Shown: positions 36,129 through 44,153 of the stretch, in pieces
How the letters are laid out: every line of letters begins with the position of its first letter
Position numbering within the stretch: the first letter of the stretch is position 1
Assembly (NCBI GenBank): GCA_020054865.1
Contig: JAIHAR010000016.1
Location: 1-44,153, forward strand
DNA: 44,153 bases
Reading direction: 5' to 3'
Origin: Deferribacteraceae bacterium
Lineage (GTDB): Bacteria > Chrysiogenota > Deferribacteres > Deferribacterales > Deferrivibrionaceae
The notes under the pieces: generated by a model
What the model was told of the DNA's origin: nothing
Seen by the model: only the letters and a program-made list of their open reading frames with translations
Database searches by the model: none
Position numbers and translations under genes: made by a program

Positions 36129-36998
36129 TTAATTACTTTTTTTTAGTATTTTTAATACTTTACCCTTTAATGTTATTTTTTCGGTATATTTTTTAGCCTC
36201 ATTTATGTTTTGGAAATCAGAAATTTGCACTGTATGGTATCTGATTATATTTTCTTTACTCTTGATAAATACCTTTTCATTTAGTTTTTTTGCATATTTT
36301 ATTGCATCATCTTTTGTTCTAAACTCTTCTATTTTTTTAACCTCATGTTGCCCGATAAATGTTTTTGTTCCTGAAGCAGGGATATATAATTCCCATATTT
36401 TTTCATTCTTTTTCAGACTGTTTATGATACTGATTTTTTTATCCTTGATGCTGCTTTTTAATATCCTGAGCTCATTATCTGAAATGTTGTCTATCAGTAT
36501 TACGTATATTGAACTGGAAATATTTTTGATTTTTTGATTGTTACTGCTGTCGGTTTTTTGGGGTAAAATTGGCTCTGTTTTTTCTGTGGCAACAATATCC
36601 TTATTCTTTGTATCGTTAAGTTTCTCAATCTTTTTAGTATCTGTTTTGCTATTATCATTATTTTTTGATGCTAAGTTATTTGATTTTTCATTATCTGAAA
36701 CATTTATGGTCCCTATGATTTTGTATTCTTCTTTTTTGTTTATAGTATTGGAGTAATTATCTGACATTGGTAATTTTTGGATTGAAATATTGTTTGCTTC
36801 TTGTGATGGTTTTTCATGGATTATAAGATAAAAAGTCACTATAATGGCAAGCAAAAGCAAGACACTACCTGTGACTATGTAGAGTTTTAAAAAACTAATC
36901 TTTTTCTTTTTTTGAGGTTGCTCCTGTACTGAGTGCTCAATTTCATAAATTTCCGAAAAGCTTTTATCAAGATATTTTAGAAGATTTATTTCAATCAT
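36129..36998 (-). CDS. SPOR-type cell envelope protein
   Basis: A 289-residue bitopic membrane protein. An N-terminal cytoplasmic part (about 1-38, with a KKKK cluster) precedes one membrane helix (about 40-62). A long Lys/Asn/Ser/Asp-rich linker reaches about residue 155. The C-terminal part ends in a SPOR-like module (about 240-285, YHTVQISDFQNINEAKKYTEKI), which in relatives binds denuded peptidoglycan at the septum. The upstream segment with EEFRTKDDAIKYAKKL looks like a second degenerate copy. The ATG lies only 10 bases after a terminator hairpin and has no ribosome binding site I can see. Confidence 0.7.
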   Translation of the reverse strand: MIEINLLKYLDKSFSEIYEIEHSVQEQPQKKKKISFLKLYIVTGSVLLLLAIIVTFYLIIHEKPSQEANNISIQKLPMSDNYSNTINKKEEYKIIGTINVSDNEKSNNLASKNNDNSKTDTKKIEKLNDTKNKDIVATEKTEPILPQKTDSSNNQKIKNISSSIYVILIDNISDNELRILKSSIKDKKISIINSLKKNEKIWELYIPASGTKTFIGQHEVKKIEEFRTKDDAIKYAKKLNEKVFIKSKENIIRYHTVQISDFQNINEAKKYTEKITLKGKVLKILKKSN

Positions 36999-37008
36999 TT
37001 TAATCTAA

Positions 37009-37030
37009 AAAGGGGTGAAATCACCCCTTT
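37009..37030 (-). terminator. Intrinsic terminator of the EF-G-like gene
   Basis: AAAGGGGTGA (37,009-37,018) pairs with TCACCCCTTT (37,021-37,030). Read on the minus strand it is a GC-rich stem followed by T residues, four bases after the EF-G-like stop codon. It lies 10 bases upstream of the SPOR-type gene start. Confidence 0.85.
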
Positions 37031-37033
37031 AAA

Positions 37034-39115
37034 TTAATCTTCACTCTTTTTACTAGCCTGAATTACCTTTTCAGAAAGGTGGCTTGGCAATTCTTCGTAA
37101 TGGCTAAATTCCATTGTAAACATACCTCTACCGCCTGTCATGCTCCTTAAATCTGGCGCATATTTTAATATCTCAGCCATAGGAACCTGTGCTGAAACAT
37201 GTTGCCCATTGATTTGTGGTTCTACATTAAGGATTCTACCTCTTCTTGAGTTTAAATCACCTATGACAGCTCCGACTGCATCTTCTGGAACAAAAATGTC
37301 TATATTCATAATAGGTTCAAGAAGCACTGGCTTTGCTTCCATAGCCACTTTTTTGTAAGCCATGGATGCGGCGATTTTGAATGCCATCTCAGAAGAATCA
37401 ACAGAGTGGTATGAACCGTCATAAAGAGTAACTTTAAAATCTACCATAGGATAACCTGCTATAACACCTTCCTGTGCAGCCTCTCTAATCCCTTTTTCTA
37501 CAGCAGGTATGTACTGTTTTGGTATGGCACCACCCACAATTTGATCTACAAATTCAAATCCTTGTCCTCTTGAAAGAGGCTCGATAGTAATCCATACGTC
37601 TCCGTATTGCCCTCTACCGCCAGATTGCTTTTTATATTTTCCCTGTCCGCTGGCTTTACCTTTAATTGTTTCTTTGTATGGTACTTTTGGTGTCTTAAGA
37701 TCAACTTCTACATTAAATTTTTTCTTTAACTTTTCAACAATGACTTCAATGTGCATTTGTCCCATACCATTTAAGAGTAGCTCACCGGTCTGCTCATCCC
37801 TATTAACTCTTATCCCCGGATCTTCTTCCATTAATCTGTGCAATCCGCTACTTACTTTGTCTTCATCGTCTTTAGATTTTGGCACAAGCGAAAAAGCAAG
37901 AACAGGCTCAGGTAATTCAACAGGCGTAATTTCTATTTGATTTTTCTTATTGTCCGTGAAAGTATCAAAGGATTCTGTATATTTTAATTTATTTACCATG
38001 CCTATTTGACCAGCTATCAATTTATCAGTTTTTACAAAATTTTTTCCTTGCAATAGGTATAATTGGTTTATTTTTTCAGTTTCATCTTTATTTACATTGT
38101 AAATTTCGCTGTCATTTTTGAGTTCACCAGAATAAAGTCTTATGAGCGATAACTTTCCGGCAAATGGGTCTATAAATGTTTTAAAAACAAATCCTACCAG
38201 TGTCTTGTCCTGGGGATCGATAAATATTGTCTCACCGGTTTTTTTATCGATTGCCTCCCTTCTTTCTCTTTGAAGAGGGGATGGAAGATAATTTATTACA
38301 GCCTCTAACAGAAGTTTTGAACCTATATTTTTTGTGGCTGAACCGCAAATTACAGGAATGAATCTTTTTGATATAGTCCCTTCCCTTATCCCTTTGAAGA
38401 TTTCTTCTTCAGTAAACTCTTCTCCATCAAGAAATTTCTCAATCAATGCATCATCTGTTTCGCTGATTGCTTCAATAAGTTTATTTCTATATTCTTCTGC
38501 CTCGGGAAGTAAGTCTGATGGGATTTCTTCGATTTTATATTCAGCGGTTGGCTCGTCCGGGTATATATATGCTTTCATTTTAACAAGATCAATAATCCCT
38601 TTAAAAGTATCTTCCGCACCAATAGGCAGGAAAAGAGGTACGGGGTTTATACCAAAAGATTTTTCAATATCAGAAAGAGATCTGAAAAAGTCCGCTCTCT
38701 CTTTGTCCATTTTGTTTACAAATATGAGTTTTGCAAGATCATACTGGTCGGCAAATTTCCACACCCTTTCTGTTTCAGCTTTTACACCGGTAATTGCACT
38801 TGCTATTACTACTGCTCCACCAACGGCAGAAAGAGCAGCTTTTGTTTCATGTAAAAAATTTGAATATCCGGGAGTATCAACTATATTGATTAAATTCTTT
38901 TCCCATTCAATTGAACACACTTTGCTGTTTATTGATATTTTTCTTTCAATTTCCACTGGATCAAAATCCATAACACTTGATCCATTGTCAACACTGCCAA
39001 TTTTTTTGGTTACTTTTGCATTGTAAAGTATTGCTTCAATAAGGCTTGTTTTACCCGCACCACCATGTGAAATAAATGCAACATTTCGTATTTTGTTAAT
39101 ATCACTTACATTCAT
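37034..39115 (-). CDS. EF-G-like translational GTPase (EF-G2 type)
   Basis: A 693-residue protein with all EF-G domains. The GTPase domain has SHGGAGKT (residues 17-24), DTPGYSNF (80-87) and NKMD (134-137). Canonical EF-G has DTPGHVDF and a switch I with RGITI; here these positions read DTPGYSNF and ERKISI, as in the EF-G-like paralogs found beside true EF-G in many bacteria. Domain IV (GRGQYGDVWITIEP) and domain V (VPMAEILKYAPDLRSMTGGRG) are well kept. It probably acts on ribosomes, but whether in translocation or another step is not shown. It has its own promoter and terminator. Confidence 0.88.
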   Translation of the reverse strand: MNVSDINKIRNVAFISHGGAGKTSLIEAILYNAKVTKKIGSVDNGSSVMDFDPVEIERKISINSKVCSIEWEKNLINIVDTPGYSNFLHETKAALSAVGGAVVIASAITGVKAETERVWKFADQYDLAKLIFVNKMDKERADFFRSLSDIEKSFGINPVPLFLPIGAEDTFKGIIDLVKMKAYIYPDEPTAEYKIEEIPSDLLPEAEEYRNKLIEAISETDDALIEKFLDGEEFTEEEIFKGIREGTISKRFIPVICGSATKNIGSKLLLEAVINYLPSPLQRERREAIDKKTGETIFIDPQDKTLVGFVFKTFIDPFAGKLSLIRLYSGELKNDSEIYNVNKDETEKINQLYLLQGKNFVKTDKLIAGQIGMVNKLKYTESFDTFTDNKKNQIEITPVELPEPVLAFSLVPKSKDDEDKVSSGLHRLMEEDPGIRVNRDEQTGELLLNGMGQMHIEVIVEKLKKKFNVEVDLKTPKVPYKETIKGKASGQGKYKKQSGGRGQYGDVWITIEPLSRGQGFEFVDQIVGGAIPKQYIPAVEKGIREAAQEGVIAGYPMVDFKVTLYDGSYHSVDSSEMAFKIAASMAYKKVAMEAKPVLLEPIMNIDIFVPEDAVGAVIGDLNSRRGRILNVEPQINGQHVSAQVPMAEILKYAPDLRSMTGGRGMFTMEFSHYEELPSHLSEKVIQASKKSED

Positions 39116-39142
39116 AGACGCCCTCCATCATTGATTTAAATA

Positions 39143-39171
39143 ATTCTAACAAATTAAATTATCATTTTCAA
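39143..39171 (-). promoter_or_regulatory. Putative sigma-70 promoter of the EF-G-like gene
   Basis: On the minus strand TTGAAA (39,166-39,171), a 17-bp spacer and TAGAAT (39,143-39,148) match the consensus at 4 and 5 of 6 positions. Transcription would start near 39,136; GGAGGG (complement of 39,121-39,126) lies five bases before the ATG. Confidence 0.7.
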
Positions 39172-39188
39172 TAATTTGTAGAAAAATG

Positions 39189-39216
39189 TTTATTTTTTTT
39201 CTTTAACCTGTATAAT
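39189..39216 (+). promoter_or_regulatory. Putative promoter of hflK-hflC
   Basis: A perfect TATAAT lies at 39,211-39,216, directly preceded by TG. The best -35 is TTTATT (39,189-39,194) with a 16-bp spacer, a weak match. The leader would be about 55 nt and ends with TTAGGAGGATAAG before the hflK ATG. Confidence 0.5.
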
Positions 39217-39276
39217 ATTTTAAATAAATAAGCTTATGGTTTAATATTTAACAAATATATAAATTAGGAGGATAAG

Positions 39277-40254
39277 ATGGAAAATAACCCTTGGGGCGAC
39301 CAAAAGCTCAATATAAAATTGCCAAAATTAAAATTCAATATTTCCGGTATTGTTATTTTGATTATTGTGCTTGTTGTATGGCTATTGAGCGGGTTTTATA
39401 TTGTTAAAGCCAATGAGCAAGCTGTAGTTGTAAGGTTTGGTAAAATTGTCAAAGTTGTAGGCGCAGGTCCTCATTTTCATATTCCTTTTCCTGTTGAAAG
39501 GATTGACAAGGCAGAAGTTACCAAGATACATCGAATTGAAATTGGATTTAGAACTTCCAAGAATGGACAAATAACGTCAGTACCTAAAGAAGCGCTTATG
39601 CTTACAGGAGATGAAAATATTGTCAGTATTGATTTAATTGTGCAATATAAAATAGGGGATATAGTGAAATATCTATACAATGTTTTAAATGTAGAAAAAA
39701 CTATTAAAGATGCAGCAGAATCAGCAATAAGGGAAGTAGCAGGTAAGGAGAAAATTGACGATATTCTGACAACAGAAAAAAACAGGATTCAAATTGAAAC
39801 ACAGGATATACTTCAGGAGATACTCAATTTTTATAATTCCGGTATTGATATTGTTGCTGTCCAATTGCAGGATGTTGAGCCACCAAAGGCTGTAGTTGCT
39901 GCTTTTAAGGATGTTGCAAGTGCAAAGGAGGACAAAAACAGGTTTATTAATGAGGCAGAGGCATACCGAAATGAGATAATACCAAAAGCAAGAGCTGAAG
40001 CTGCAGCAATGATTCTTGATGCAGAAGCATACGAGGTTGAAAAAATAGAAAGGGCTAAAGGCGAAACAGTGAGATTTTTAAATATATATGAAAGCTATAA
40101 AAAAGCTCCTGAAATCACTAAAAAGCGACTATATCTTGAAAAAATGGCGGAGGTTTTGAGAGACAATCAGATATTCATATTTGATGAGAATATAGAAAAT
40201 GTAAATCCTTTTATGGGTCTTGAGGAAATCAGAGGGAAGGGGGGAGAAAAATGA
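39277..40254 (+). CDS. hflK: HflK, prohibitin-like membrane protein
   Basis: A 325-residue protein with a short cytoplasmic N terminus (starting MENNPWGD), one membrane helix (about 23-44) and an SPFH/band-7 domain in the periplasm (about 45-240, VKANEQAVVVRFGKIVKVVGAGPHFHIPFP). It ends with a long helical part containing EAEAYRNEIIPKARAEAAAM. With HflC it forms a cage around the FtsH protease and tunes membrane protein turnover; ftsH is not in the window. Strong AGGAGG before the start; the stop overlaps hflC by four bases. Confidence 0.94.
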   Translation: MENNPWGDQKLNIKLPKLKFNISGIVILIIVLVVWLLSGFYIVKANEQAVVVRFGKIVKVVGAGPHFHIPFPVERIDKAEVTKIHRIEIGFRTSKNGQITSVPKEALMLTGDENIVSIDLIVQYKIGDIVKYLYNVLNVEKTIKDAAESAIREVAGKEKIDDILTTEKNRIQIETQDILQEILNFYNSGIDIVAVQLQDVEPPKAVVAAFKDVASAKEDKNRFINEAEAYRNEIIPKARAEAAAMILDAEAYEVEKIERAKGETVRFLNIYESYKKAPEITKKRLYLEKMAEVLRDNQIFIFDENIENVNPFMGLEEIRGKGGEK

Positions 40255-41117
40255 AAAAATTATTGGCAGGAATAATTATAGTAGTAGTTTTGTTAGTTGC
40301 AGCACCTTTTACCGGGGCATTTTTTGTTGTAAAGGTAAATGAGCAGGCCATTGTCACGTATCTTGGTAAAGTAGTAAGGGTAATTAAGGAGCCTGGACTA
40401 TATTTTAAAATCCCTTTTATTTACAGTGTTTCATATTTGAGCAAGATGCTTCTCGAGTATGATGCACCTGTTTCGGAAATATTGACAAAAGATAAGAAAA
40501 ATCTTGTGCTTGATAATTACTGCAGGTGGAAAATAGATGACCCATTAAAATTTTATCTCAGTGTCAGAGATGTTTATGGAGCAATGTCTCGAATAGACGA
40601 TATTATTTATTCCGAAATGAGAATAGAATTGGGGCAGCATACTTTGACAGAAGTGGTGAGTGTGACACGAAATGAGATAATGGCAAATGTCACGAAAGCC
40701 GCACGGGAAAAAGCAAAAGTATATGGAATTTATATACAGGATATAAGGATTAAAAGGGCTGACCTGCCACCTGAGAATGAAAGGGCGGTATATGAAAGGA
40801 TGCGCGCCGAAAGGATAAGAATTGCCAAACAGTACCGCTCGGAAGGGCTTGAAGAAGCTCAGAAGATAAAAGCAAAAACTGAAAAAGAGAAGAAAATCAT
40901 TCTGGCCGAAGCCTATAAAAAAGTTCAGGAGATAAAAGGGGAAACTGATGCCAAAGTTGTGAAAATATATGCAGATGCCTTTAAACAAGACCCAAATTTC
41001 TATGAATTTATAAAGACGCTGGAAGTTTATTCAGAAGTATTTACTGACAATAGCAAATATTTCCTTTCAACTAATTCAAAGCTTTTGAGATTGCTCAATA
41101 AAGGTGATATTCAATAA
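40251..41117 (+). CDS. hflC: HflC, prohibitin-like membrane protein
   Basis: A 288-residue partner of HflK. The N-terminal membrane helix (about 4-25) is followed by the band-7 domain (VKVNEQAIVTYLGKVVRVIKEPGLYFKIPF) and a helical region with ERMRAERIRIAKQYRSEG, the HflC signature, ending with a segment that contains DPNFYEFIKTLEVY. It assembles alternately with HflK around FtsH. The start overlaps hflK by four bases; a bidirectional terminator begins at its stop codon. Confidence 0.96.
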   Translation: MKKLLAGIIIVVVLLVAAPFTGAFFVVKVNEQAIVTYLGKVVRVIKEPGLYFKIPFIYSVSYLSKMLLEYDAPVSEILTKDKKNLVLDNYCRWKIDDPLKFYLSVRDVYGAMSRIDDIIYSEMRIELGQHTLTEVVSVTRNEIMANVTKAAREKAKVYGIYIQDIRIKRADLPPENERAVYERMRAERIRIAKQYRSEGLEEAQKIKAKTEKEKKIILAEAYKKVQEIKGETDAKVVKIYADAFKQDPNFYEFIKTLEVYSEVFTDNSKYFLSTNSKLLRLLNKGDIQ

Positions 41118-41143
41118 CAAGCCCTCTTTTGAGGGCTTGTTTT
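41117..41143. terminator. Bidirectional intrinsic terminator between hflC and corA
   Basis: ACAAGCCCTC (41,117-41,126) pairs with GAGGGCTTGT (41,131-41,140) around a TTTT loop. TTT follows on the plus strand; on the minus strand the stem is followed by TTATTG. It overlaps the hflC stop by one base and ends next to the corA stop, so it can serve both converging genes. Confidence 0.85.
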
Positions 41144-42092
41144 ACATCCATCCTTTTTTCTTAAATATAACAATGGGAAGTATCGAAGATATCAGCATAA
41201 TTACCAGGGACAAAGGGTATCCAAAAGGCCAGTTAAGCTCCGGAAAAAACTTAAAGTTCATCCCATAAATGCTTGCCACAAGTGTAGGTGGAAGGAATAT
41301 TACATTGACAATGGTAAATATTTTAATGATATTGTTTTGCTCAATTCCCAGTTGACCAAGGAATATATTCTGAATGTAGTCAAGTCTGTCAAAATTAAAT
41401 CTCGTATAATCAATCAGAGAATTAACGTCCTTAATCATTATTTTAAAATTGTTTTGAAGACTCATAGGCAGTTTTGGAGATTTTAAAATTGCAGAAAGGA
41501 GTCTTTGTTTATCGATTAAACTTTCCCTCAACCTTGTGTTGTGGTCTTCATTTATCGATATTGACTCCAGCAAGTCTTCACTGTCCATATCTTCATTCAA
41601 AAGGTTTTTTCTTAAATTTGATATCCCTTTTGCAATATTCTCAAGTATATCTGCGTCCATATCTATCCTCATTTCAAGGATGTTGCTAAATATATGAAAA
41701 CCTGAATTAAATAGATTTGGAAGGGAAATAATCTTTTTTATACATTCTTCAAATGTACGAAGTTCTCTGTATCTTATTGTGACAAGAAAATTATCCTGTA
41801 AAATAAATGAAACAGTTTCATTGTGGGGTGTATTGTCGACTATTGTGAAGAAGTAGGTGTTTACGGTGATATCCTTGGAAGTTTCCCAATAGCGTGAAGA
41901 AACTTCAATCTCTTCTGTTTCCTGTTTTGTGGGGAAATCAACATTATATCTTGAAGCAATTATCTTAAACTCTTCAGGGAGCGGGTTAATCATATCAATC
42001 CAGAGCAGTTCTCCAAAATCTGGAAGAGAGGTATTGATATCCTGACATGTTTTTATCACGCCATTTTTATCTCTGGAGTAAATTTTAATCAT
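41142..42092 (-). CDS. corA: CorA-family magnesium/cobalt transporter
   Basis: A 316-residue CorA-type channel. A cytoplasmic alpha/beta domain and long helices (about 1-250) are followed by two membrane helices at the C terminus (about 255-280 and 290-310). The signature GMN is present in IYGMNFKFFPELNWPFGYP, which forms the pore entrance, and the positively charged tail KKKGWM is typical. It imports Mg2+ or other divalent ions. GGGAGG lies before the ATG. The 70 bases upstream are very AT-rich; I see no convincing promoter in them. Confidence 0.93.
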   Translation of the reverse strand: MIKIYSRDKNGVIKTCQDINTSLPDFGELLWIDMINPLPEEFKIIASRYNVDFPTKQETEEIEVSSRYWETSKDITVNTYFFTIVDNTPHNETVSFILQDNFLVTIRYRELRTFEECIKKIISLPNLFNSGFHIFSNILEMRIDMDADILENIAKGISNLRKNLLNEDMDSEDLLESISINEDHNTRLRESLIDKQRLLSAILKSPKLPMSLQNNFKIMIKDVNSLIDYTRFNFDRLDYIQNIFLGQLGIEQNNIIKIFTIVNVIFLPPTLVASIYGMNFKFFPELNWPFGYPLSLVIMLISSILPIVIFKKKGWM

Positions 42093-42162
42093 ATTTTACC
42101 TCCCTTTAAAGTTTATTAAAACTATTCTTTTTTTGTATAAATTTCAATTAAAATTATTAAAA

Positions 42163-43302
42163 TTAATATATTGAATAGTATGTTAGTCTTCCATCAAGAC
42201 CACCATTTTTTAATGGAAATTTCATGGATGTTTTTAGACCAACACTTTTTATCAACTCTCTATTTCCAAAATATACGTATGCCTTGCTGCCTTTGCACCT
42301 GTTTTTTAAAAAATCTCCAAAATTTTTTATTAGCTTTTGAATTTCACTTTTTTCACCAAGCCTCTTACCGTAAGGTGGGTTTGTGATAATTGTTGAATCG
42401 TCGATACTGTTAATCTTTGCAAAATCACTGATGTTGAGCGATACATTATTTCCACCGGGAATAAGCTTTAAGTTGTTTCTGGCAATGCTTATCGCTTCTT
42501 TATCAATGTCACTGCCATGAATAAGCCCTTTTGGGAGTTGTTTTATCCCTTTTATTAGGTTATTTTTAGTTTTTTCAAAAAGGCTTTTATCAAAATCAGG
42601 CATATAGTATAAACCCAAATTTTCTCTGTTATAACAAGAAGGTATATTGCAATATTTAAGCAATGCTTCAGCAAGAATAGTGCCTGAGCCGCAAAAAGGG
42701 TCATACAGTTTTGTATCCCCATCCCAGCCTGAAATGCGGACGATGGCTGCAGCAAGATTCTCCATCATTGGAGCTTCTTTGCTTTGTTTACGGTAGCCTC
42801 TTCTGTGAAGGGAGCCTCCGGTCAGTTCAAGGCTGATTGTGGCCTTATTGTTATTGATATAGAGATTAAACCATATATCAGGAGTCTTGGGTTGAACATC
42901 TGGTCTTTTTGCATATTTATCTCTAAAGTAGTCTGCTATTGCATCTTTGAGGCATAATGATGCATATTGAGAGTGTGTAATCAAGCTGTTGGATGTAGAG
43001 GCAAATATTGCAAATGTTTTTTCCAGACTCAAAAAGTCTTCCCACTTTATTTGCCTTGCAGTTTTGTAAAGATATTTGGTGCTGTGGCAATCAAAAGTAA
43101 TCAAGGGTGCTAAGATTCTTGTAGGTATTTTTGCTGAATAGACAATTTTATATAGAGTTTCTTTTGATGCACTAAAAGAAACTCCTCTGTATTTTGTATT
43201 TAGTTCAAACGCACCAAGCTCTTCAAGTTCTTCAGCAGCTATTTTTTCAAGATTGTCGAGTACTACAGCAAAATATTTCCCTGTTTTTAGGTATTGGTAC
43301 AT
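42163..43302 (-). CDS. rlmL: THUMP-domain 23S rRNA methyltransferase, RlmL type
   Basis: A 379-residue protein. An N-terminal ferredoxin-like and THUMP region (about 1-165) precedes a Rossmann methyltransferase domain with SAM motif DPFCGSGTILAEAL and catalytic NPPYGKRLGE. In E. coli RlmL is fused to RlmK in a protein of about 700 residues; here only the RlmL half is present, as in many other bacteria (YpsC-like). The expected product is N2-methylguanosine in 23S rRNA. The start touches the stop of the helicase gene upstream (one-base overlap), so the two are co-translated. Confidence 0.88.
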   Translation of the reverse strand: MYQYLKTGKYFAVVLDNLEKIAAEELEELGAFELNTKYRGVSFSASKETLYKIVYSAKIPTRILAPLITFDCHSTKYLYKTARQIKWEDFLSLEKTFAIFASTSNSLITHSQYASLCLKDAIADYFRDKYAKRPDVQPKTPDIWFNLYINNNKATISLELTGGSLHRRGYRKQSKEAPMMENLAAAIVRISGWDGDTKLYDPFCGSGTILAEALLKYCNIPSCYNRENLGLYYMPDFDKSLFEKTKNNLIKGIKQLPKGLIHGSDIDKEAISIARNNLKLIPGGNNVSLNISDFAKINSIDDSTIITNPPYGKRLGEKSEIQKLIKNFGDFLKNRCKGSKAYVYFGNRELIKSVGLKTSMKFPLKNGGLDGRLTYYSIY

Positions 43303-44153
43303 TAACTTCTTTTCTCCTTTGCGATTTCCACAATTGGCCTTTTACCTTTTTTATGCTTTTTAAAGTATGAAAGAATTACTTCTGCTTCCTCGTAAGGCGC
43401 AGTTACGAAAGAGAATTTGTCAAAGACCTTTACCTCTCTTAACTTATTTTGTTCAACTCCTGTCTTTTCATAAATAAAATCTACAAGTGTCTTTGGCGAA
43501 AAGTCATTTTCTTTACCAAGTGAAACAAATAGCCTTGCTTTCCCTTTTTTGTTTATAGATTTGACATCTGCGATTTCAGAGTATGTGGATTCATCAAATT
43601 CGTCATTATAGTTTATTGATAAAAGGGCTTTGATTATCTTTTCAGGGGAAATGCTGTCCAATAGTTCACTTGCAACATCGTCAATATGTTTGTTTCCATA
43701 ATAATCAAGGTTTTCAGCAGTGCTTTTTATCTCCTCTATTATTTTTGATTTTTTAGTTTCAATGATATCTGAAATTTTTGGCAAATCACCCTTTTTTATT
43801 TTTGCTTTAGCAATTCTCATGATATAAACAAGTCTTCTGTACTCTTCAGGTGTCACAAATGTAATTGCAGTCCCCTCTTTACCTGCTCTTCCTGTTCTAC
43901 CTATTCTGTGTACATAAGATTCAGGGTCTTGAGGAAGGGAGTAATTTATTACATGAGTTAAATCGGAAATATCTATTCCTCTTGCAGCAACATCGGTTGC
44001 AACAAGTATATTAATCTTTTTTTCCTTGAATTTTTTTAAAATTCTTTCCCTCTGGTATTGTGAAATATCACCATGAAGTGCATCAGCGCTGTATCCTCTA
44101 TCAAGAAGCTTGTTGGTCACATTATCCACATCAATTTTTGTTCTGCAAAAGAC
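43302..44153 (-). CDS. DEAD-box RNA helicase, C-terminal part (cut by window edge)
   Basis: At least 283 residues; the frame continues to the window edge (VFCRTKID precedes the first in-frame GTG), so the N-terminal RecA domain lies outside. Visible are [17 protein letters not shown], motif V ([12 protein letters not shown]) and motif VI ([10 protein letters not shown]) of the second RecA domain, then a helical linker. The last part is a DbpA-type RNA-binding domain (about the final 75 residues, [23 protein letters not shown]). Such helicases (DeaD/CsdA, DbpA) act in ribosome assembly and cold response. Coupling to an rRNA methyltransferase gene downstream fits ribosome biogenesis. Confidence 0.94.
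   Translation of the reverse strand, partial: VFCRTKIDVDNVTNKLLDRGYSADALHGDISQYQRERILKKFKEKKINILVATDVAARGIDISDLTHVINYSLPQDPESYVHRIGRTGRAGKEGTAITFVTPEEYRRLVYIMRIAKAKIKKGDLPKISDIIETKKSKIIEEIKSTAENLDYYGNKHIDDVASELLDSISPEKIIKALLSINYNDEFDESTYSEIADVKSINKKGKARLFVSLGKENDFSPKTLVDFIYEKTGVEQNKLREVKVFDKFSFVTAPYEEAEVILSYFKKHKKGKRPIVEIAKEKRS

Noticed and set aside
38334-39026. Long open frame on the plus strand opposite the EF-G-like gene
   Set aside because: It mirrors the codons of a well-conserved gene, its product is Ser/Ile-rich without recognisable motifs, and no ribosome binding site precedes it.
1-44153. CRISPR array, tRNA or rRNA genes, phage or defence island
   Set aside because: No regularly spaced repeats, RNA gene signatures, integrases or defence protein families were seen; apart from the left-edge insertion sequence and the pel locus the content is housekeeping.

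Overview
This AT-rich window comes from a Gram-negative bacterium. It carries outer-membrane export machinery (an outer-membrane barrel, a lipoprotein), HflK/HflC, a type IV pilus motor and IHF. The gene set and order (hfq, DUF4416, xseA, greA, a PilR-like regulator, pgsA, DUF362-ferredoxin, plsY, the rib genes, nusB, YhaM-like RNase, pilB-pilT-pilC-pilS) suggest Deferribacterota or a neighbouring thermophilic or anaerobic lineage. That assignment is inference; no rRNA is present to test it.

Region 1 (about 1-12,122, minus strand) is a Pel exopolysaccharide locus. Transcription order is pelC-pelD-pelE-pelF-pelG-pelA, then three consecutive genes that together look like one PelB: a membrane-anchored TPR protein, a secreted TPR protein and an outer-membrane barrel. 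All nine genes overlap or touch, so they should form one operon from a promoter near 12,094-12,122. PelD keeps an RxxD c-di-GMP binding motif. The last gene runs into what looks like the left end of an IS21-family element (1-99), which supplies its last 12 codons and stop.

Region 2 (12,123-35,495, plus strand) is about 23 kb of almost gapless co-oriented genes starting from a divergent hfq promoter. In order: hfq, DUF4416, a soluble diguanylate cyclase with an I-site, a HEAT-like protein, ftsB-like, xseA, greA, pilR-like, pgsA, DUF362-ferredoxin, plsY, ribD, ribE, ribBA, ribH, nusB, an unknown gene, DUF4911, a YhaM-like RNase, uraA, upp, DUF502, aroE, pilB, pilT, pilC and pilS-like. It mixes riboflavin, phospholipid, uracil-salvage and RNA genes with pilus motor genes. 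The cyclase could feed PelD on the other side of the divergent promoter region.

Region 3 (35,484-39,115, minus) holds a MerR-type regulator, ihfA, a SPOR-type protein and an EF-G-like factor with its own promoter and terminator. Region 4 (39,277-41,117, plus) is hflK-hflC, ending at a bidirectional terminator. Region 5 (41,142-44,153, minus) is corA, an RlmL-type rRNA methyltransferase and the C-terminal part of a DEAD-box helicase cut by the window edge.

No rRNA, tRNA or CRISPR array was seen, and no gene-free stretch exceeds 300 bases. The most unusual features are the three-gene PelB and the insertion-sequence end that terminates it.
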